Positions 33,801 through 43,773 of a DNA stretch of 64,000 nt are shown one piece after another; the stretch's first letter is position 1, and every line of letters begins with the position of its first letter. A program made the position numbers and the translations under genes. The notes under the pieces are model-generated. The model made no database searches. It had not been told where the DNA came from and was given only the letters and a program-made list of their open reading frames with translations. The stretch is from contig JAECYW010000024.1 of assembly GCA_023014335.1 (NCBI GenBank), forward strand, positions 248,001 to 312,000. The letters are read 5' to 3'. This stretch comes from Galerina marginata. Lineage: Eukaryota; Basidiomycota; Agaricomycetes; Agaricales; Galerinaceae.

Positions 33801-34034
33801 AGCAGTTGGCAGTTTTCCAAGCCGAATCAAATCGCACGAGTTATAAGAGAACGATATAAAGAAGTTGTCCTCGCAGACCAGTGAGGGCAATGAGTAGAAT
33901 ACCCAAAGTGATAATCCGTTTGCAATTCCCACAGTAACGCTAGATCTGATATCGATATCGATTTTTCGCCGCTCTGATTCTTGCCATCAGATTTTGTTAC
34001 CGTCCCTCATCCTTCGCTAGCTTAGTGCTCAGCA
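30802..34034. other. Intergenic with several decayed gene pieces
   Basis: No complete gene was resolved. The minus strand at 31109-31303 is coding-like and might be a 5' exon of the BTB gene. On the plus strand, pieces near 31800-31980 (NSVIVFDTVKPKHL), 32330-32600 and 33500-33770 (GPVVAIAIGAIGSALVMQI, membrane-like) have intron-like boundaries but stop codons between them. They may be remnants of small membrane-protein genes. No RNA gene or repeat was seen. Confidence 0.3.
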
Positions 34035-34490
34035 ATGGAAGAACATCCCTTCAAACTTGACTCTGGCCTGCTATGGCATGTTATTTCTTTTATAGCGGTT
34101 TCATACAGACACAAAGAAAGGAAGATGGCCCCACTGGACATAGAGAATCCACGACCTCTTATCACCCTCCGACATGCGTCCCAGGTCTGTTCATCCTGGA
34201 GGGATCTCATCCTCTCTACTACCTCCTGGTGGGCGCGCCTAATCGATCTGACCGTCCTGGACCAAGCGTCCGACCGTTGGAGAGATGAAGTCCTACGCAG
34301 ATCTGGCGAATCGCCTCTCCACATTATAGGTGTTGTTAAAAAGGGCAATGCAAAGTATCTTGTCGAAGTACTTCTCAAAGAACACAACACCAGAATCCGA
34401 GTACTGCATCTCGTTTGCTATAACCATCTGGCCAGTCAGGTACTTCATTCTAATCTCTCCCAATGCCTCCAACATCCCGCTCCGTCTTTG

Positions 34491-34495
34491 GAAGT
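34491..34495 (+). repeat. Copia target-site duplication, left copy
   Basis: GAAGT directly precedes the left LTR; the same five bases directly follow the right LTR at 41718-41722. Five bases is the usual size for Copia integration. Confidence 0.9.
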
Positions 34496-34806
34496 TATTG
34501 AGATCGTATGTAGCTACTTAATTAAAGTAACGAGCGAAATCAGCACGGCAGTGTACTTAATAACTGAGACTTAATTCACACAAGGTAATTGGAGGGAAAG
34601 GAAGAATGAAATTAAGATAACGAGCTTCTACAGGTTTGCGAGCTCTTTATATACATGTAACTACAATAGAGGAATGTACTAGAATACACGAGCAGTGAAG
34701 AGAGAATTAGTAGGCGAGTCACTGCGAGTCATCGGGGATGCCTCGGGGACGCGCACTCGGTGAACTTACCGATTCGGGCTTCGGGCTTGCACAGCTCGTC
34801 TCAACA
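34496..34806 (-). repeat. Copia 3' LTR
   Basis: This 311-bp LTR is the 3' LTR on the element's own strand. In that strand it begins TGTTGAGAC and ends GATCTCAATA, so the termini are TG..TA instead of the usual TG..CA. A TTTATATAC motif in the middle could serve the promoter. It matches the other LTR base for base as far as I can see. Confidence 0.95.
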
Positions 34807-34815
34807 CTCCCCCTC
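34807..34815 (-). promoter_or_regulatory. Polypurine tract
   Basis: GAGGGGGAG on the minus strand directly abuts the 3' LTR and would prime plus-strand DNA synthesis. It overlaps the last bases of the pol stop codon region. Confidence 0.75.
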
Positions 34816-35192
34816 AAGCTGGAAGCAGACCGAGTTCGGAAGTGAACTGTTCGTGCTTCGGCTTCGCAAGAGCCTTCGTGAAAATGTCTGAAGTCATCTC
34901 GTCAGTAGGACAGTAAATAACTTCAACAGTTTGATCTTGAACCTTAGCACGTACAAAATGATTAGTTATGTCAAAATGTTTCGAGCGTGCGTGAAACTGA
35001 GGGTCTTGCGTGAGTGCGATAGCGGACTGATTGTCGCTAAATAAAATGGTCGGATCGTCTTGCGTGTAGCCGAGATCCTTGAATAAATTTCGTAGCCAAA
35101 TAATTTGGCGCGTGGCGTGAGCGATGGCCGTATATTCGGCTTCGGTTGTTGAGAGCGCGATGGTTGTTTGTTTCTTCGAACTCCAAGCAATG
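34814..35192 (-). pseudogene. Copia pol 3' end (RNase H C-terminal part), severed
   Basis: This is the last ~126 codons of pol, cut off from the rest by the nested element. It carries the second half of RNase H, with LSTTEAEYTAIAHA and FSDNQSAIALTQDP, and ends at a TGA seven bases before the LTR. It is open throughout and in phase with the part at 37336-41309 once the nested element and one 8-bp duplication are removed. Confidence 0.9.
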
Positions 35193-35200
35193 GCGGCGTT
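35193..35200 (+). repeat. 8-bp target duplication of nested element, left copy
   Basis: GCGGCGTT occurs here and at 37336-37343, directly flanking the 2135-bp insertion. A ninth base (G) also matches, so the duplication may be 8 or 9 bp. Confidence 0.8.
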
Positions 35201-35246
35201 GTGTACTTTTCAGTCCCCCACCTTATCCATACGGACTCCATGGATT
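35201..35246 (+). repeat. Left terminal inverted repeat of nested element
   Basis: It matches the reverse complement of 37290-37335 at about 39 of 46 positions; the best-conserved core is TCCCCCACCTT followed by TCCATACGGA. Confidence 0.85.
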
Positions 35247-35440
35247 CCATGGATCTGCAATAATTCCATGGATTCCATATGGATACCATGGATCCACAAG
35301 AATTCCATGAATTTCCATGTGGATTCCATGGACTCTCCATGAACTTTATGAGGAGACCATAAAGTCCAAGGTCAGCACTATGGAATCCATGGAATCCATG
35401 TGGAGTCCATAGAGTCCATGGAATCCATGGATTCCATATG
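35219..35440. repeat. CCATGG palindrome array, left
   Basis: The stretch is built almost entirely from variants of ATTCCATGGA and its neighbours, with TCCATGGA palindromes every ~10-20 bp. Because the unit is self-complementary, the two strands look alike. Confidence 0.9.
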
Positions 35441-35529
35441 GACTACTTACTTGAACATAGAAGTTGACATGTAAAAACAAATAAATTTATTAAGAAACAA
35501 CTATATATACAGGATATTATTATTACTAC

Positions 35530-36850
35530 ACAGCTACGGGGGAGGCTGGGAGTACCAACCGAGTCCCGCAGCTAGCGCGCGACCGACGGCAGGTGCGCCG
35601 GTGCAGCAGCCACTCCCGCTGTCGAAGCCGCGACCCCCGTCGCGCGCGCTCGTTTCGACGTCGTCGGCGGTGTGGTTCGGCCTCGTCGTTTGCCCTACCC
35701 CGTGGTGCCGTCGTCCGCGTCGCCGTCCCTCGCATTGCTCTCGTTCGCATCGATGGCGACGCGACGGAGGTGGTGGAGCTGTTGGCGGGGTCAGTAGGGT
35801 GGAGGGAGGGGTGAGGCCTTACTCACCGGGGTTGTGTCGAGCGAGCGCGAGCGCGTGGCGTTTGGGGCTGGTAGGCAGCAACGCGGGGAGTGGTGGGGCT
35901 ACTCCCCATCCTGCGACCCTGGCGTGGCACCTGGCAGTGGCGCGTCCACCCCGTGTCGTGTATCCGCAGAACTGCGGAGGCGGAACGACGGCGGCGGGGT
36001 GCTCGCGACTCCGGGTGGCGCGAATCGTCGCGCAGGACGTGGGGGGGTGGGCTGTGCGTCCTGCGATGCCTGTCAGCTACTCACGAGGGAGGCGCGTGAG
36101 CCCCGCGCCTCCCTCGTGGTTCGGCGGCGCGTTTTCTGTCAGAAATGGTTAGCGGGGGAGGAGGGGAAAGCGGTGGGGCGCACCTTGCTGCCCCCGTCGG
36201 TCTTTGTTCCCTCTCCCTTTGCCCGTGCCGTCGTTCCCTCGCCTTCGTTATCCGCCCGCGTCGTTCGCTCCCGCAGCGTCGTTCGCGCTGGCCTGGTCGT
36301 TGGCTCTTCCGGGGTAGCTGCTGCCGTCGTCGTCGATCGCCCCCGGTGTCGCTCGTGGGGCCGTTTCGTCCTCTGGGGTTGTCTGGGCTGTGGGGCTGGT
36401 TAGTAGCGAGATGGGACGGCGGTGGGGCCCTACTCACCGTCCTGCTGCTTTGACGTGGCACTGCGGTGCCCTACGTTCTCCCCCGCGTCGTTTAGCCCGC
36501 ATGACCGCCTTTGAACGGTCGGGAGGCGCGTTTCCTGTCGAAAAGGGTTAGCGGGGGCGGGGAAGAGGGGTGGGCACTCCACCTTACGGCCCATTCCCCG
36601 TGTTTCTCGTCATCTCGCTCGGGCGCGCGTGGCGTGGCGTGTTGTTTCGCGTCACCGTCGTCGTTCGGTCCCGGGGCGTGGTTTGTGTTCGTATCGTGAG
36701 GGCTCGAGGCGGGGAGTGGACGGCGGAGTGGGCTTGGGCGTGGCGGCGGGGACGGACGTGGATGGGATGGGTGGATGGGTGGAGTGGTGGAGGTGGGAAC
36801 GAAGAAGAAATGAACCAAACGCGTCAACGTTTACTGCCACGGAGCGCGGG
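35530..36850. other. GC-rich core of nested element, no confident gene
   Basis: Base composition changes sharply from AT-rich flanks to a strongly GC-rich block. Long open frames occur on several frames of both strands, as expected from few stop codons, and their Arg/Ser/Pro/Gly-rich translations match nothing I know. A degenerate internal duplication of ~410 bp is visible: the segment at ~36125 (GTTAGCGGGGGAGGAGGGG) recurs at ~36545 (GTTAGCGGGGGCGGGG). It could be captured host DNA or a structural spacer. Confidence 0.5.
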
Positions 36851-36907
36851 AAACGTCACGTGATTTGTATACGTATATGTAAGTTATAATTTCGCCAATA
36901 TATATCG

Positions 36908-36988
36908 GCTTCGTGGCTCAACGGTTTGGCGTGCTACCTTCTCGGCCCGAGGCTGTGGGTTCAATTCTCCTTGTGTGCACTTTTTTTT
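36908..36988 (+). ncRNA. tRNA-like Pol III unit (SINE-head type)
   Basis: An A-box-like TGGCTCAACGG (36914-36924) and a B-box-like GGGTTCAATTC (36957-36967) sit 33 bp apart, as in tRNA genes, and a T8 run at 36981-36988 makes a natural Pol III terminator. A cloverleaf does not close: acceptor and T-arm pairings are poor. It is therefore better read as a degenerate tRNA-derived unit than a working tRNA. It lies inside the nested element, between the GC-rich core and the right palindrome array. Confidence 0.5.
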
Positions 36989-37023
36989 AAGACCACTAAA
37001 TAATTAATTGGGGACATTTCCGC

Positions 37024-37310
37024 GTGGATTCCATGGATACACTATTAGTAATCCATGGAATTCATGTGGAATATTCATGGAAATTAAATTTATATTTATT
37101 CTGTGGATTTTCCATGGATTGTCCGTGGAATCCTTCGAAAAAGTCCATGGAAACCACAAAATTCAACAATTCCATGGATTTATCCATGGAAAATCCATGG
37201 AAAAAAGTCCCAATTTGGCTGTGTTCTCTGCCAAAATAAAATGGCTATGGACTACCATGGATTACATGGATTCCGTGTGGATATGTATAAATCCACGGAA
37301 TCCGTATGGA
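37024..37310. repeat. CCATGG palindrome array, right
   Basis: It has the same character as the left array: repeated TCCATGGA/TCCATGGATT variants with some decay (for example tccgtggaatcc), leading into the right terminal inverted repeat. Confidence 0.88.
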
Positions 37311-37335
37311 AAAGGTGGGGGAGTGATAAGTCCTC
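37290..37335 (-). repeat. Right terminal inverted repeat of nested element
   Basis: This is the inverted partner of 35201-35246; its outer base abuts the right GCGGCGTT duplication at 37336-37343. Confidence 0.85.
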
Positions 37336-40300
37336 GCGGCGTTGCCTAAAAATATGGTATATCCCGAAATGGACTTGCGATCATCCGGATCAGAAGCAAA
37401 GTCTGCGTCACAATAGGCGCTAAATATAACTTCATCTTCATCCACGTCGCCTCCGTAAACTAAGACACGATCGCGCGTACCTGCTAGATAACGGAATACG
37501 CGCTTCAAAGCGGTCCAATGTGAGTTTCCGGGATTACCTGAATATTTACTCAACTTCTGTACTGCGTAGGCAATATCTGGTCGGGTTCCAATCGCGGCGT
37601 ACATTAAAGATCCAACAGCCGCGGCATATCCTCCTCCTAGGCGCTCGTCGTGGTCTCTTCGTGCCTCCTCTTTCATGTCACTTTCGTCGACACGTGTCAG
37701 GATGACATTCGGATCCATCGGAGTCGATACCGGTCGACAATTTTCCATGCCATACTTCTTGAGTACGCGGTCAATATAAGATGTCTGACCGAGAGTTATG
37801 GTGTGTGCCTTTCTGTCTCTCTTGACTTCGAGGCCAATAATAAGTTTGGGCTCTCCTAGGTCGTTTATTTCGAATTCCTTCTTGAGGTGAGCTTTGATTT
37901 CGTTCATTTCATCTGTTTTAGTTGTGAATAACATCAAATCATCCACCCAGACTGTAATATACGAAGTATGACCATTCTCCGTGCGGATATACACGCAATG
38001 GTCGACGTTGGACTTTCTGAATTGAAGTTTGGTGAGTACTTTATCGAGTTTACGATTCCATTCGCGTCCTGATTGCTTAAGTCCGTAGATCGTCTTCTTG
38101 AGGCGGCAAACCTTCGTAGTTCCGTCGTGAAATCCGTCTGGTTGCCTCATGAATATTTCCTCTTGTAAGTCGCCATTTAAATAGGCTCCTTTGACGTCTA
38201 ATTGTTGTATTTCAAGATTTTTAATGGCTGCGATCGCGAGCAGTGCTCGAAGCGAATCGTGGCGCATGACTGGCGCGAAAGTGCCGTCGAAGTCCATTCC
38301 TGGAATTTGGGAGAAACCCTGCGCTACGAGGCGCGCTTTGTATCGGATTATTTCGCCGTTTTCATTGTATTTCCTCAAGAAAACCCATCGGCATCCGATT
38401 GCCTTTCGTTCTGGCGGTAAGTCGTCCAATTCCCAAGTTTCCATGCCTTCCAATAATGAATATTCCTCGTTAATTGCCTTTTCCCAGTGTTCCCATTCAG
38501 GAGAAGCTTTGGCTTCATTAATCGATTGAGGTAGGTCATCATTAGCATTATTTAATGATGCCACAAAGCCTAATTCGTTTGAGGCTAGATTTGCAATAGA
38601 TTCCTTGTCAATTTCGTCCTGTGAGGTGCCTTCATTTCGTGGCCGGGGGGCAGGTAAGCGAGCATCTGGATTATTAATTTTCCTATAATCAAGGTCTGGC
38701 AGGTTTCTGTTTGTGCGTCGTAAAGGAATGGGATTGTGTTTCTTTGGATAGTATGCGACATTTGGACTCGTCGTAGGCGTACTCGGTGAGTTATTTGATT
38801 TCTGAGGTTTAGACGGCGTTGATGGTGTCGCTTTAGGCGGTTCGACATTAGGCGCTGGTGCGGGCGCTTGTTGCGGCGCGTTCTCTGGTGCTAACAATTT
38901 CGTTTCAGGTGACTCTTTAGGTGTCTTCTCGGGAGATTGGGGTTCGGAATTACCCTTTAACTCCCCCTCGAGCTCCAATCTAGGTAAGAGTTCGAATTCC
39001 ATCGCTTCAGGTTCCTTTTCTGAAAATATATAATTCCTAGAAACTTTGATGTTGCGATTTTTTGAGTCATAATAGCGCACAGCCTTTGGTCCGTCCTCAA
39101 ATCCAACAAAGGTATATTTCGTTGATTTTGGCGATAACTTCGATTGACTTCCTTCGTTTAAAATCCAGACGTCGCATCCGAATTCCTGGAGGTGCGACAT
39201 GTTCGGTTTTCGACCGGACCACGCTTCCTCGGGGGTCTTTCCTTTAAGCGCTCGTGTAGGCGCTCGATTACGAAGATAGGCGGCATGTCTGACGGCTTCG
39301 GCCCATAAAAAGTGAGGTAAGTTTCTTCCAATCAACATGGATCGAGCCAATTCGATTAACGTGCGGTTGAAGCGTTCGGCGATTCCATTTTGCGATGGAG
39401 AATAAGGTGCAGTCGTTTGAATTTCGATTCCTTTCTCTGCGCACCAGTCCTTCGTTTTCTTATTGATGTATTCAGTGCCATTGTCGACGCGTAAAACCTT
39501 CGGCGTGAATCCGAATTTCTTCTCTACCCAGGTAATGTATTCCTTGACTTTTTCGAATGCTTCTGATTTCTTCTTCATAAAAAGAACTGTGCATCTACGT
39601 GTCGCGTCATCGCTAAAGGAAATATAATACTTCGATCCGTTGATTGAAGTGGTGCGCGCTGGTCCCCAGACGTCGCTATGGGTGAGTTCTCCTGGATTCT
39701 CTGCTCGAGTTTCACTTTCCGCAGGATAAGAGTTGCGATGCTGCTTGCCTTGAATGCAGGCTTCGCATTGATGGAATTCTTCGGTGGGATCAACGGTAAG
39801 TCCTTCGATTAAATTGTCTTTGACAAGTTTCTTAAGTCCTGTAATTGATAGATGTCCGTATTTTCTGTGAAGTGAATCCCATGTATCCGGGAGGCTTAGC
39901 GCGACCTGAGCGTGCTCCCGTGCTGCGTGAATGGGTTCTGCATCCAGTACGTACAAATTGTTCACTATCTTTCCTTGGGCAAGTAATTTATCGTTCTTGT
40001 TCCACAGTTTAATTCCTCCGCCTTTGCAAGTGGCGTAACCGTCCGCTTTATCAAGTTTAGTAATTGAAAGCAGATTATTCGCGGCATCCGGAGCGTATAA
40101 GACGTTCTGCAAGTGATTGGTGATTAATTTTCCATCTACTTTGCAATTTAAACTGACTTTACCAATTCCTAGAGCTGAGATTGACTGTTGGCCAATGCCT
40201 TCAATCGATTTCGAGGTAAGGGGAATGTACGAATTAAATAACTCACGATCATTGCAGATGTGGGACGTAGCTGCCGTATCCGCGATCCAACTATTTCGCG

Positions 40301-41309
40301 TGATCTTGACGCTGGGCTGACCGTCATTAGACTGGTAAGCGGCCTCCTTTTCATCTGTCGTTGTCGTTCCCTCTGACTGCGCTTGACTTGCGCGTTCTTT
40401 ACCTTTAGGTTTCGACTTTCCGCCTTTTCGGGGTCGGTTGCTCCTAGGACCTTTGCCCTCGCTGCCTCCTCCCTTCGACCAGCAATCCGGTTCAGTGTGT
40501 CCTGTTTTATGACAATTAGTACACTCTAAATTCGATTTATTCACAGGGGCTTTACCATGCGCGCTCGATTTCGGCGCGTGCGCTTGCATTGCGACATTAG
40601 CGCCCAATCCGGATCGCTCGGTCCGCCGACGATTCTCTTCGAGAATAAGCGCGACAAGCTGAAACGAAGTGATTTTCCAAAGCGAAGTCGATGCTGGAGT
40701 CGTAGCAGTTGCAGTAGTTGCAGTAGAGGTGCTAGCTCCAAGGTAAGCAGTTGTGAATTGATCCCAAGATTCCGGGAGAGAAGATATTAAAATAGTAGTG
40801 AAATCCTCATCAGATACCAGTGTTCCCAGTAAGTGAAGTTCTTCTTGAATGCTACGAAGCTCATTAATGTGAGTCTGTATTTCTGTAGATTCGTCGGCTA
40901 CGGTACGGTACAAACGTCTGCGTGCCGAAATAATACCCATGGTACCTCGCGGTTCCTTCACGGTCTTCAACTGCGTCCACATTTCGGCGGCGGTCTTGGC
41001 ACCTGCGATGTGTATCATCTGCGGGTCACTCAAGGTAAGCTCAATTTGAGTCTGTGCTCGCGCGTCATTGTCTTCCCACTCACTGATTTCCGTTGCGCGT
41101 GCTGTTACCGAAGCTTGGGCCTCTTTATCCGTTGAGGCGGGTAAAGCGTCTGGTTTCGTGCTCGTTCCGTCGACGTACTTCAGGAGACGGCGTTCTCGTA
41201 GCACGCCGGTTACACGGCGCTTCCACGGAAGCCAGTTGTCTTCTTTCAATAGTTCGATACGGTAGAGGCTCGAAGATGCATCACGTATTTCGGAGGTAGT
41301 AGTAGACAT
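37336..41309 (-). CDS. Copia gag-pol polyprotein, 3'-truncated by nested insertion
   Basis: One open frame from the ATG at 41309 encodes ~1325 native residues and then runs ~29 residues into the nested element before a stop. In order: Gag (1-~250); a CCHC zinc knuckle CTNCHKTGHTEPDC (~263); protease with DTAATSH (~344, where DSGAS is more usual); integrase with an HHCC region (~481-518) and the D-D-E residues in HSDVWG (~545), VDNGTEY (~609) and GIAERFNRT (~645); a Pro-rich linker; reverse transcriptase (~960-1200) with WVDD at ~1121; and the first half of RNase H (YCDADFASD, ~1298). The gene order integrase before reverse transcriptase marks Ty1/Copia. Restored length would be 1450 aa. The Copia RNase H is lost here, so this copy should not complete its own cycle. 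Confidence 0.95.
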
Positions 41310-41391
41310 GATTGTAGATTGCTAGTAGATAAGTCTCGTTGAATAGAACTCTTTGGTGATATCTTAAATTCTTCAGTATGTAAGTATTGAG

Positions 41392-41406
41392 CCGGGGCCC
41401 ATAACC
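41392..41406 (-). promoter_or_regulatory. Primer-binding site, initiator-tRNA-Met half type
   Basis: Directly after the 5' LTR the minus strand reads GGTTATGGGCCCCGG. This resembles the complement of the anticodon arm of initiator tRNA-Met (which contains GGGCTCATAACC) with about two mismatches, the half-tRNA priming known in some Copia elements. Confidence 0.6.
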
Positions 41407-41717
41407 TATTGAGATCGTATGTAGCTACTTAATTAAAGTAACGAGCGAAATCAGCACGGCAGTGTACTTAATAACTGAGACTTAATTCACACAAGGTAAT
41501 TGGAGGGAAAGGAAGAATGAAATTAAGATAACGAGCTTCTACAGGTTTGCGAGCTCTTTATATACATGTAACTACAATAGAGGAATGTACTAGAATACAC
41601 GAGCAGTGAAGAGAGAATTAGTAGGCGAGTCACTGCGAGTCATCGGGGATGCCTCGGGGACGCGCACTCGGTGAACTTACCGATTCGGGCTTCGGGCTTG
41701 CACAGCTCGTCTCAACA
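41407..41717 (-). repeat. Copia 5' LTR
   Basis: This 311-bp copy is identical by eye to 34496-34806 and is the promoter-bearing LTR on the element strand. It is followed at 41718-41722 by the right copy of the GAAGT target duplication. Confidence 0.95.
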
Positions 41718-42863
41718 GAAGTCTTTGTATTTCATTTAATTTTCACACTGAGAAACACGGAAATACTTGAACCGCTTCCAATCCCACTCTTCTCCAACTT
41801 TGCACCGTCGCTGCGCTACTTCCGGCTGGCCCCGTTACGACTTGGAGCTTTCATCGAAGCCCCATTCATCGCCCAGCTTCGTAAACTCGACCTTTCGAAC
41901 TGTGACATCACCATTCACCAGTTGGCCAATATTCTTGACAGAACTCATTTTCTAGAGGAAGTAAGGAACGTTCGCCTCATCATGACAACAGAAACCGGCG
42001 GCATAAGTTCTTTACAAGTCCCAGAGATAATACTACCTCACCTCCACCACATTTCCCTAGAGGCGTCCAATATCAGTGCGTGGCTTGCTGTCATGTCGAA
42101 CATCACACCTGCCCCACAGTGCGAACTACGTACGGCGTTGGTTGACCTTCCTCACCGGTCGCTGGAAGCCACAGATGTTCTTGGAATATCTCGAATCCTC
42201 TTTTTCTACTCCGAACGCTATCCAAGCTCACAAAGCCCACCAGCTGTGCTTCTTCACGTTGGGAAGAGCAAATTTAGGCTTCGACTCTCCTACGACTCCC
42301 TTGAGGATACAACTGACATACATTCTTTTGTCCTAGAGACCCCAGGCTTTTTGCCAACCCATACAGCCTCCATTCTTATTAGATCCCTGCGTGCATATGA
42401 TTTCGGGTCCACCATTTCTCTCAACCTTGGCATTTCAATTTCAAGTGAATGCGACCTTGAGCCCACTGACTCAAACTTCATTGAGTTCGTATCCTCCTTA
42501 GCCTCGGTCGAATCCCTCACAGCCGATCTTTCTACCATTCAATTCCTTTTATATCTTGATGAACTGCCTGCCCTCGCCCTTATCCCTGCTCACGCCAATA
42601 TTTTGCCCTCGATGCGGACATTGATGTTCCCATATTCAGCCGATCCAACCATATCGCGGGTGTTGACGGCGTTTATATCTTGGAGAGAGAGAATTGGGTT
42701 CCCGATTGAAATTCTAGACGTTACGCCGGAGTTCCTAGACTTTAGATCCCGTGATTTTCGATTCCTCGAGAAATTTACAGGCCTAAAGGTGAAGTATCAT
42801 GAAATGGAGTATGTGTGCGGGAGTTCAAACCCTGAGGTCCTAGACTATCGTATGCTCTCCTGA

Positions 42864-43773
42864 AATTGACCATTTCAACTTCGATCAACACATTATATTC
42901 TGTACACAGATTCTGTTCAATTTCTTGCTACACGCCGATAGAAAAAATTTTCCTATAGAGCCTAAAGAGCAATATTATCGTCCTAAATATTCGTAAACGA
43001 CCAGAAAACGACCAGTGACCAGTGGTTGATCACACAGAAGGCTCATAGAACCAACATAGAACGTGAAACTCTTCAGTCAAAGTTGGACTGTCGAGTCAAT
43101 GTCGAGTAGTAGCCCACGTCAAAGAGGTCGACTGCCTAGTTTCAGGATTATTTTCGAGCATGGAGAGCTAGAGACTGCGAGGGATTTGCGGTTTTTGAGA
43201 TAATGATGTGCCAACAAGCGTTACTGTAGAAAAGTCGCTGACCAAGCCACATCGGGCAACATGTTCCGATGAATCCGATCATCCGATGCGTCTGACTTTG
43301 CTCTTCGTTAGCTTCAGCGACAACCTCTTGCCGTGGCCCTCGACAACGCTAAGGTTACTCGAGTAGAGAGCCTGTCTAACTGTCTAAGCCTTAAACCAGT
43401 AGCTCGGAATGAGATTTAGGCGGCTGAGCTTGGGAATTTCGACCGACGCCGTCGTTTGCGCCGTGACTGGTCCTGCTCCCCTTCCCAACACTGTTGTCGC
43501 TGCTGGCACCTTAGGAACGAATGTCACCTCCTCTTGTATCTTCGTTGCCAACCACTCACTGTTGCCATTGCCTTAGGCCTCATAATCGGTGTAAACGTCA
43601 TGAGCCCAAGGAAGTATGAGGAAAAATACTTCCTATGGCTCATCGCCACTATCGTAGGCTTGGAGAAATTAACTAATGTTGCTCGCTACTCGAGTATCTC
43701 TGGGTGAGAAATCGTAATCTTGATCATATTGGGACGTAAAGCTCATTTTTAACTACCAGGCATGAATTCTAAT
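42864..43773. other. Intergenic with a short coding-like remnant
   Basis: Around 43420-43570 the plus strand reads TDAVVCAVTGPAPLPNTVVA and onward before a stop, like a remnant of a secreted-protein exon; another frame at 43550-43707 holds a hydrophobic run. No complete gene was resolved. Confidence 0.3.

Larger units (their letters stand above)
35201..37335. mobile_element. 2.1-kb nested DNA-transposon-like element with CCATGG arrays
   Basis: The element interrupts the RNase H coding region of the Copia copy and is flanked by an 8-bp duplication. Its ends form an imperfect inverted repeat of ~46 bp (about seven mismatches): left GTGTACTTTTCAGTCCCCCA and right, inverted, GAGGACTTATCACTCCCCCA, both continuing into CCATACGGA. 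Inside the ends lie dense arrays of TCCATGGA palindromes, then a very GC-rich ~1.3 kb core and a tRNA-like Pol III unit. No transposase was recognised, so it is probably non-autonomous. An 8-bp duplication fits hAT-like and a few other superfamilies, but the terminal bases match none that I can name. Confidence 0.85.
34496..41717 (-). mobile_element. Ty1/Copia LTR retrotransposon, 7.2 kb with nested element
   Basis: The element reads right to left. It has two 311-bp LTRs that look identical by eye, a primer-binding site next to the right LTR, a single gag-pol frame, a purine tract next to the left LTR and GAAGT target duplications. Without the nested 2135-bp insertion and its 8-bp duplication it would be ~5.08 kb, normal for Copia. 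LTR identity and the otherwise intact frame mean the integration is recent. It disrupts an F-box gene in antisense orientation. Confidence 0.95.
34035..42863 (+). pseudogene. F-box paralog 4, split by a Copia element
   Basis: The 5' part (34035-34495) and 3' part (41723-42863) are separated by a 7.2-kb Copia insertion flanked by GAAGT. Taking one GAAGT copy and removing the element gives 1602 nt, an intact 533-codon frame that aligns with the other paralogs across the junction (SLEV then FVFHL). The F-box (LDSGLLWHVISFI, SSWRDLILSTTSWW) is in the 5' part and the Leu-rich body in the 3' part. Apart from the insertion I see no stop or frameshift, so inactivation is recent. The 5' part alone would make ~155 native residues plus a short tail from the LTR, ending at 34574. 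The leader shares ATTCTTGCC with paralogs 1 and 3. Confidence 0.9.

Noticed and set aside
35540..36460. Long GC-rich open frames of 100-190 codons
   Set aside because: They occur on several frames of both strands at once, as expected where stop codons are rare, and translate to Arg/Ser/Pro-rich sequence without domains.
37336..41309. Small plus-strand frames opposite gag-pol
   Set aside because: They are antisense shadows of a well-supported minus-strand polyprotein.
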